Shown here piece by piece: positions 56,600 to 64,000 of a DNA stretch of 64,000 bases (position 1 is the first letter of the stretch; the number at the start of each line of letters is the position of its first letter). The stretch is taken from NCBI GenBank assembly GCA_010909165.1, contig MU008182.1, forward strand, positions 1 to 64,000. The letters are read 5' to 3'. The position numbers and the translations under genes are program-made. The notes below the pieces were generated by a model. It was not told the DNA's origin. It saw only the letters and a program-made list of their open reading frames with translations, and ran no database searches. The stretch comes from Anthoceros angustus (lineage: Eukaryota > Streptophyta > Anthocerotopsida > Anthocerotales > Anthocerotaceae).

Positions 56600-58190
56600 C
56601 TTTTCTCTCTCTTTCTGGTAGGGAAGTCACGCTTGTGCAGCTGGTGAAGTCCAGGAGGTGTGCTTGCGTAAGTGAGCTTAGCGATCCGGTTCACGACTTG
56701 GACGAGCTCCTTCTCCTCTGCTTTGTTCGTGGATGCCGAGAACCACGTTCTTAAGTGATCGAGAATTGGAATTTCGGGCTGTCTTGTGGTAAAAGCCGAC
56801 GACTTGAACACGTCTCCCATCCTCTACCTCCAAAGACCTGCGATTTCCATGTCCCGCAACCAGCACATACACAAAGGTGAGCCCTGGCTTAGTCAAGAGT
56901 CCTGAAGGAATCGGGCCGGTGAACTGGTTGGTCGAGACATTCATGATCGGCAAACAACCAAAGCAATCAGCAGCCGAAGAACAAACTTCCTCATATATAT
57001 AAAAACGCGCCAAACAAAAGTCAAGCCAGTGCCAACCAACTTATTTGGCTGTTATGTCTTACAAAAGTGTCAGCGCAGGAAGAGTCGCCAGGAAATCTGG
57101 GAGCTGGGTGTTCAGGTTATTGTTTTGCAGGTCCCTGCTCACTCAAGTAGGCACAACTTAGGGCATTGCATAAGCAAGACGAGCTGCTTCAACGGTCAAG
57201 GACAAAATAAGTAAGATCAACCAATTCTGACACAGAAGGACCAAATACTTACAAAGTAGCTAGATTTGTGAGGGAGCCCAATGAGCTAGGAAGCGGCCCA
57301 GTGAAGGTGTTGGAGGAGAAATCGTTCCTGACGCCACATGAGATGCTAGTAAGCTTCTTATCGATCAAGAAAACGAGGTTTGAAACAGAACAAAGGGAAT
57401 CGTAAAGGAGTTACAAGGAGACACTCACAAGGAGTTTAAAGCCGGCAAGGACTGGAAAACATCTGGTATTCCGCCAGAAAGGTAGTTGTGACTCACATTC
57501 CTGCCACGAGGAGTAGGCCGGATCTGTGGCTGATAAAGCAAAACTCGAATACTAATGGCATTACTAAGCGTCGCATGGTAGCACTGACATGGTGACCAGA
57601 AACCCAAGGGTCGATAAACTGGAGGGCAGGTTCCTATATAATCTGTTAAAGGCAATGTCTCCGCAGTCGTAACAAACGAAAGGATGAGAGAAACGCTACG
57701 ACAGTGTGTTGGAAAGCCTCAAGCATTCAAATTCAGAAATATGCACTCCCCAGCAAGAATATTATGTGTTCAGAGAACAGTACAGGTTCTGAAGACTTCC
57801 AGGGAGTTGGTTCGGAAAGGCTGATGAGATAGCGTTCAAGCTCACGTCCCAGCAACACCACTCCAACACCAATCACTACAGGGCGTATGGCCTCGACACC
57901 TCATAAGTGCACACCCGCGCTTGACCAATATATGACGAGTTCCGCGGTAGCTTACAATGTAACCAGGGCTTGCATGCCTTGCAGCGCGGGGCCGGCATTT
58001 TGTAGGTTCCCTGCCAAGTTCAAGTTGGGCACCACACTAGAGGCAGTGTCAGGTCTGATGACCCCAAGGCCTGTCCCAGCCAACCGCACAAGCCACGTAA
58101 ATCACACGATGCAGTATTCTCATATCTGGGTAAGCTTGAGCTTGACATTCTCAAGCTCAAAATGAGGCGCACGCAACTTCAAGAAGGCAG
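56600..58190 (-). pseudogene. Leucine-rich-repeat receptor kinase fragment, kinase lost
   Basis: Reading leftward on the minus strand, short exons separated by GT-AG-like sites encode successive leucine-rich repeats: VVPNLNLAGNLQNAGPALQG near 58040, NAISSAFPNQLPGSLQNLY near 57800, NVSHNYLSGGIPDVFQSLPA near 57450, NDFSSNTFTGPLPSSLGSL near 57290, LQNNNLNTQLPDFLATLPAL near 57100, and MNVSTNQFTGPIPSGLL near 56930. The one-repeat-per-exon structure is typical of plant LRR receptor kinases, which sense extracellular ligands. After the last repeat the frame runs into unrelated sequence; no transmembrane segment or kinase follows and no signal peptide precedes. It is a truncated pseudogene or isolated receptor fragment. 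Confidence 0.75.
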
Positions 58191-58352
58191 CTCGATCCCA
58201 TGCAGACTTTTCAGTCATGACACGAATCCACGTGACATACCGGCGGTCGGCGGTGATGGTGGAGTTCCGTGAAATCATGAACCTCCCGCAGCTTCAGAGT
58301 CATGAATCTTGTGCTTGTGGGCGATAGGCTGGCCTCTAGTTGCCTTGAGGTG

Positions 58353-58406
58353 CTGGAAGCGGCCCAGTGAAGGTGTTGGAAAGCCTCAAGCATTCAAATT
58401 CAGAAA
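58353..58406. repeat. Patchwork copy of two LRR-gene segments
   Basis: GGAAGCGGCCCAGTGAAGGT matches 57291 onward, and directly after it TGTTGGAAAGCCTCAAGCAT and TTCAAATTCAGAAAT match 57709 onward. The two sources lie about 400 bp apart and share TGTTGGA at the switch point. Confidence 0.8.
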
Positions 58407-58409
58407 TCG

Positions 58410-59240
58410 CCCGCCGACACGCCTCTTAGCACCCTCTTGAAGACCTAAATTGCAAACATCGTGGCGTCCACTCATCGAACTCATTGCTTGACCATACATA
58501 CCCCGAGATGGTTCGAAGCTCAGGAAGAGAACCGCGAAACAAGGCGTGAGTTCAGCAAGCACACCTCACGAACTTCCTAATTTACAATTTGACACCCTTC
58601 CTCCTTCCTCTTCGTCTTGGTGACATAATCGAGCATGAGAAACGGATCAACTGCTTCACCGAACGGCTGAGAGCATTACCACAACCCATCAACCACAACC
58701 TAGAAATGACGCAAGATCTCTCTTAGGGCACCCAACTCACCCGCCAATGCGCGCGACTGCTGGTGGCGCCCACGCCTCCTTTGCCCACAGGGCCGCAGCC
58801 TTCACAGAGCTGCTTGGCGAAGGGCACCGGCCCTGTTGAGCAGTCGACCATGATGCGCTTGCGGGCGAAAGAAAGCGGAGGAGGTGGTGAGCGAGGTCCC
58901 GGCCAAGGAGTTGCCTTTGTTCGGAAGAGCGCGCGGGCGGGGCGTGAGGCAGAAAGGCTGAGGCGGAGGGCCAGGAGATTGGTGAAAAGGCGAGCGAGAT
59001 CAGTGGCCTGCAGGCGGGAGCTTGAGAGCTTGGCAACTCAAGGAGCTTGCAACTTTCTGTTCTTCACGAGCTCAAACCGGTTATTGTTGCATTCTAGTTT
59101 ATTGCTGGGTAGAACTCAATGCCATAAGCCCTGAAATAGACTGCCACACGCTTGCTCCAGCTCGCCCCTCGGCTCTGGCGGCTCCATTCCAGTGCTAGAT
59201 CCTTCCCATCGAGCAGTTTTTGTTACGCTCATGCTTTGAG
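58410..59240. other. No gene recognised
   Basis: An open frame at 58763 to 59134 has a basic Arg-rich middle (REAERLRRRARRLVKRRARS) but no domain I recognise. Confidence 0.35.
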
Positions 59241-59465
59241 GTTCGGGGTTAGGTTTGGTGGTTCAAGGCTAGGTTCGGCAAAAGTCGGGCTAGGTTTGGA
59301 AAGGTAGGGCAAGCGGCGACCAATCATGGACTTAGTTAGGTTTGGACTCACCTGGAAGCTTAGGTTCGGAAACTCAAAATGAGGCTGAGAAGAGAGGCAT
59401 GGCGGCCCACCGACGGAGGAAACCTAGGTTTAGGCTATTTAAGGGCTTTCTCCGCAGGCTGAGGT

Positions 59466-59680
59466 CTTTTCGACGGCCTGCTCCGAAGGCCAAGGTCTTC
59501 TTGTGTTTGCTCCTTCTGTCTTGTCGGCATAGGTTTGCATGCCCGAAGGCCAAGCGTTCTCTTTCAGTTGTGAACGTGATTTTGTTTTTGATTTAGAAGG
59601 CCATCTGCCTCTTCCCGAAGGCCAAGGTTATTTTGGTTCCGAAGGCCAAGGTTTCTGGAGGTTAAAGGCCAAGTTGCTAC
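59466..59680. repeat. Short interspersed repeat CCGAAGGCCAAG
   Basis: GAAGGCCAAG occurs five times in about 170 bp, mostly as CCGAAGGCCAAG, with further AGGTTCGG and AGGTTTGG words upstream from 59235. Spacing is irregular. Confidence 0.65.
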
Positions 59681-62535
59681 TTCATGATTGCCTGTTTCGG
59701 TATGGTGTCTGATTGTTCTCTCGTGTTGCGCCTGTTCTTGAATTGGTTTTTCGGTCACCTTGATTCTCGTTGCCGGTGCAGCTAGCTTTATGATTAGGTT
59801 TATACACGCTGGTACATGTGGTGTCTTAGCTCACCTCATGTATGTGGATTTTTGCATGTGGTTACGTCTCGGTTTCACTTATTCGAGTGCACCATTTACT
59901 TTCCTTGTTTATTGCTTTACGCCACGTATGCGTTGCATCTTACTTGCTCTCTCGAAGGCGTTACTTGCTCCTTGCTTTGTTCTTGTTTCATGTTGGTTTC
60001 TGTATGTTCTTTCCATTGTTTTACGTTGTTGAGAACTGTAACGCCTAGTTCAAAAGACTGGTAGGTAACTGGTAGGACTTGTTGCAGTGTTGAAGCAAGA
60101 AAGTCTAAGTGAAGCCAACTGCCTTGGTCTGCTACTTTGGGGACTTGTTTTTTTTGTGTTTGTGAACGTTCTGTTCTCCTGTTTGTGGAAGACCACATGT
60201 ACACTAACCCCTCTCTGAAGTGTCGGGATGAACGATTTTTTTTTTTTGTTTTGGTGTGTTTGTATAGCAGTGCTTTGAGAATCGCTGGGTAAGGTCTTTT
60301 ATGAGAATGGTCCTTGGCCCTTGGGATAATAATTTTCTTTTGAACCTTAGGTTTTAGACCGGATAGGTAGGTCGGAAATAGAGTCCTTGGGTTTGGTGAT
60401 TTAGAAATAAGAAAGTGTCTATATATGTTAGGGGTGCCTACATCACCCACGATTCGATCAAGGGAGGTGGCAGTTCCACCAGTGGCGAAGCAGGCGTCTG
60501 GACCGGGGAGTTTACAACCCTAGTGGCGGGGCGGGCTGCCAGTCGGGCGCAGCGAGAACACACCCGGCCTGGCAGTGTTTCGAGCCAGGCGTCGGAGGCG
60601 GGCTGCAGCAAGCTGGTAGCGCATGCACAGCTGCTGGGAGTCTCTGTTTATTTGTGCGGTGGAGGCAGCGTCGGTCAGTCGGAGCGGTGGCGGAGGAAGG
60701 AAACAGGCGGTAGCGAAGGAGGAAAAGAGGCGAGGCAAGGCGCGGCGAGGGAGTGGAGGCGTGCAGGGTGGTGTTCCCTTTTCGACCAGTCTGCGGTGGG
60801 TCGGTTCTTTTTGGAGAAACAAGGAGAAAGGAGATGGCGCGTGCTGCGAAATCCCACCATCGGTGGCCCAACATGGACCTTTGGAAGGTGAGGGGCGACT
60901 GGTGCGGGAGGCTGGGCTGGAATTTATGGAGAATGAAATGGTGTTCTGACTGACATTGGTGCAAAGTCGGCAATTGAGAACCAAGTTGCAAGAGGCGGAA
61001 GAGGCATAAGCGGGATTTGGGGCTCTTTCGATGTATATGGCGAAGCATCGGAGGATGGAAGCTTGGTAATTGACCCCAGGAGAGAAGACCACGAGGCTGC
61101 GTGCGCTCATGAAACTGGAGAAGTGAGGGTGAACAATGGATGGGTGACTCGCCAACTCGTGTCTGCTGGTGGGATTAGCCAAGTGGATTTTGTGTTTCTG
61201 CGAGCGGAAGTTGGATCATATGGCGGACCACTTCACGGTCTTTCTTCATGAGGTGGTTAAAGGTACACAAATCGATTGGGGCGGATGATCTTTGAAAGAG
61301 CACTGTGAGGAGAGGCGAATTTGCTCTCCCTTCCCTCGGCCCTCCTTGATTTCACCTTTTCTAATTCATGTGTTCGCGCATTAGGGTGTCTAGCGGAGTT
61401 GGGCGTGTCGCCCTTCATGGCTGAAACCGGTCGGGGAACTCAAGGTAGAGGAGGAGGAGTGTAAGGAGGATTAGGAAGGATTCCGGCGTTGGGAATCGCC
61501 TCCTAGAAGATTCGGATGAAGGTGGGGAGGTTTCCAAGGCGGAGGCGGCGGTGAGCAGGGGTCGGCGAAGAAGGAAGGACGCAGCGAAGAGGAACCCAGC
61601 CACCTAGGGTCACCGGTCGAAATCGGCAGCGAGCAGGTGAAGGAGGAGAAAATAAAGGAAGCGACAAGTTGTTCCCCTCTCGGTGCGGGGAGGTCGCTGC
61701 CGCTAGGAGATTGGAGGCGGATGAGGAAGTAGTGGCAAACCAACCCCTAGAAGAAGAGGTTAGTTTCGATAGCCAAGTCATGACGGACTCGGAACATTTT
61801 AGCGACATTTCGACCCGTCCGGTGAAGTGGAGCAGGTGACACCGCTCGCGTCGAGGTATTGTTGTGGAGGAATGGGCACGGGGCAGCCCAATTCGAGAAT
61901 CTGCGAGGCCACGACTTGACCATGGCTCGAGCAGGCGGATCTCCTCGAGACCATGGCTCTCACTGGGAGTGTCACAGGGCCAGGAAAAGTTGCTCAAGGA
62001 GAAGTTGGAGAGCCTGGCGAGAACAAGGTGGGGAGGCCTTGAGGCAGGAATGCGGCGGCCTATATGCAAGGCACAGGAGGCGGCTAAGGCCATGTCCACC
62101 CAGGAGGCCTTAGTGAATCGAGGTCAAGGCGCATGATGATTGAGGAGCTTCAAGATGAGGTCTCATGAGAGGAACAATGGAAACAATGGCGCCTGCTGGA
62201 AATTCAAGAAGGCGGCGGATATAGCGAGAGAGAGATGAAGCTAGGGCCGAGTCAAGAGGTGGCCAAGCAGAAGAAGGCGAGCCAGCAACAGATGGCAAGC
62301 CACCAGTGGAACCACCACCACGGTGGCTAAACCCACCGTCGCGGAAGGAGGAACCGAGGTGGGGAAGTCAGCCAGGAGGCTGCGGTGGGGATCACGATCC
62401 CCCAGATTCGGGAAGCGGCGCTCGGGATTGTCCACAGGGAGAGGTAAGAACCTCATGGCGAAGAAGGCGTGTTGCTCTGCGTGCGGATGAGGATGCTCAT
62501 GTCCCAGCCCCACACGCATGGTGGCGTGATGAGAA
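59681..62535. other. No gene recognised
   Basis: A T-rich stretch (59800 to 60060) and a T run near 60236 to 60248, then G/A-rich DNA with open frames on both strands that lack motifs. I see nothing I can name. Confidence 0.35.
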
Positions 62536-62539
62536 TCAT

Positions 62540-63000
62540 CATTGCTCTAGGTAGCAAAACATAGCGGATAGTGAAAGCTTTGCACAAAAGAGTTGTATGC
62601 ATTGATTATAATAGAAAGTACAAAGCCTTTATATAGGCTAGGTGGTTATAACCATAAGGTGGTTGTAACCATAAGTAGTTCTAACCTCTAAGTGGTTGTA
62701 ACAACTAACTACTCATTAAACTACCTAAAGCCCTAAGAACTAAATTAATTAATAGCCTTAGGTGCCCTAGTGAAGAGTGCCCTAAATAGGTCATATTTCA
62801 TCACTCCCACTCACTATGAACTAGGTGTGAAGAATCGCTTCAAAATGAGACTAAAAGGCTAGTTAGCTCCCACTAACTTGAAAGCTATCCACTAACTAAG
62901 AAAACAATTAAAACTGGCTTAAGTTACATTTAAGCAGAATTTAATGTAATCAAAATTAATTACCAAAAACTTAATTAGGAAATGGTAAATTCCTAAACAA
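62540..63000 (-). mobile_element. Possible solo LTR or LTR fragment
   Basis: On the minus strand there is a TATA-box-like GCCTATATAAAGG near 62630 after an AT-rich upstream part with imperfect repeats of GGTTGTAACCATAAGTGGTT type (62640 to 62710). The layout resembles a plant LTR. No matching second LTR, polypurine tract or internal region was identified. Confidence 0.35.
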
Positions 63001-64000
63001 GGTAAAAGGTAAAAGGTAAAAGAAAACCATTAAATGGGTTAAACCCATGGGGCATGTGATGCCGTCCGCCCATGGGGGTCATCGTTAATGTACCCCCATA
63101 CGGTTTTATTCCTCCTCCCGCTCCCGCTCCTGCGCTCCCGCTCCTCCCGCTCATGAAGCACAAAGAACTTGCTATGGCGCCGGGGCACAAACTGGGCAAG
63201 GCGCGCGCCGTCGTGAGGGCCCAGCGGGCGCGCGCCCGCGCCGCCGCCATACTGGATCACTGCGGTGGTGCGGCGCCGATTCTGCAAGTAGATGGGTGCC
63301 AACCTGCGGTGGAAAAAGAAAGAAGAGTGCCGGGAGGGACGCGCCCGAGAGCAGACGCCCCCACTTGTGCAAACACGTGATCCTCTGCACCGTCTAAATG
63401 GATTCCAACCTTTGTGGAGAGCCCACCACGTTTTCGGTGGGATGAAGTGGTGAGCTCGTGTAGAGGTTGAAGTCACCGGGAGAGGTGGAATTTGTTCTGC
63501 AGGTCAAGATCGCCATTGATGTGTGAGTCGCCATATGCGAGTGTCTCACCCAAGCCGGAGATTAAAAGCGATCTTCCATGTCTTGTCTCAATTTCTCAAA
63601 AGTGCTGCTAATCCCAAGCCAAGCTCCAACTGCGGCATGTCGTCACCAGTTGTGCGGTGAGAGATCGTCGAGGAAGATTCAAAGCTCCTGTGGGAAGAAA
63701 TCGCCGAGATTGTTCTCTTATCGATACAAGTGCCTCGGAAGAATCTTCATTGAAGGGCTTCCACGCCTCGATGAAGGGAGGCTGAAATCTCAAGTAAGAT
63801 AGCGGCATGGTATAGCAGGCATTCCCCTTGTCGTGAAGGGAGGCACCTTTGCAGGATGCCCCCTTTGTCATGAGGAGAGGCACCTAGTTGTAAGCCCGTT
63901 TGTGGGCATCTTCAAATGACCATTTTCCAGTTCAAAATATTAATTGTGATGAATTTTCTGATACTATTTTCGCAGATTTATGTATGGAAAATTATGGGAA
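63001..64000. other. No gene recognised
   Basis: Begins with GGTAAAA repeated three times (63000 to 63021), followed by GC-rich DNA with CTCCCGCTCC words (63111 to 63150). Near 63825 to 63885 two related words, CCCCTTGTCGTGAAGGGAGG and CCCTTTGTCATGAGGAGAGG, form a short tandem duplication. Nothing coding was supported. Confidence 0.4.

Noticed and set aside
62540-63000. Complete LTR retrotransposon
   Set aside because: Only one LTR-like segment with a TATA box; no second LTR, primer-binding site or coding region found, so only a possible solo LTR is listed.

Overview
This window looks like nuclear DNA of a seed-free land plant; a lycophyte (Isoetes or clubmoss type), a fern or a hornwort fits best. 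The evidence is a pentatricopeptide-repeat (PPR) gene with a DYW:KP-type editing domain (KPAxAxIE-like box, C-terminal GRP), which I know only from lineages with U-to-C organelle RNA editing. Plant telomere-type TTTAGGG words and a plant-specific ALKBH10-type architecture agree. The species cannot be named from the sequence. Every gene call rests on reading the translation and on remembered family features; no database was searched.

Layout. From 0 to 20 kb the window is decayed mobile DNA: gag-like remnants, a TTTAGGG-rich minisatellite, a broken LINE reverse transcriptase, a minus-strand element with a DUF7869-like protein duplicated in tandem (unit about 1.84 kb), and a plus-strand tandem pair (unit about 1.26 kb). 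The two tandem pairs carry very GC-rich, hairpin-prone cores. From 20 to 22.7 kb there is AT-rich repeat DNA with a tRNA-Gly-derived element and a 33-bp minisatellite carrying TGACGTCA sites. From 22.9 to 25.5 kb lies the PPR DYW:KP gene, broken by small deletions that all fall in freshly duplicated PPR triplets.

From 26.7 to 44.9 kb there is a compact island of four genes that appear intact, all tied to RNA or ribosome metabolism: an ALKBH9/10-type RNA demethylase homologue (-) that has lost two of its three predicted iron ligands, PELOTA (-), a TTF-I/Reb1-like Myb protein (+), and Integrator subunit INTS8 (+). PELOTA and the Myb gene are divergent, 424 bp apart. Most introns are about 80 to 300 bp, and splice sites join the frames without lesions.

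From 45 to 64 kb the window returns to debris: a broken PEBP gene, a pol-less LTR-retrotransposon relic, a gag-like two-part locus shared with 17.4 kb, long stretches without genes, a minus-strand leucine-rich-repeat receptor pseudogene with a patchwork insertion, and a possible LTR near 62.6 kb.
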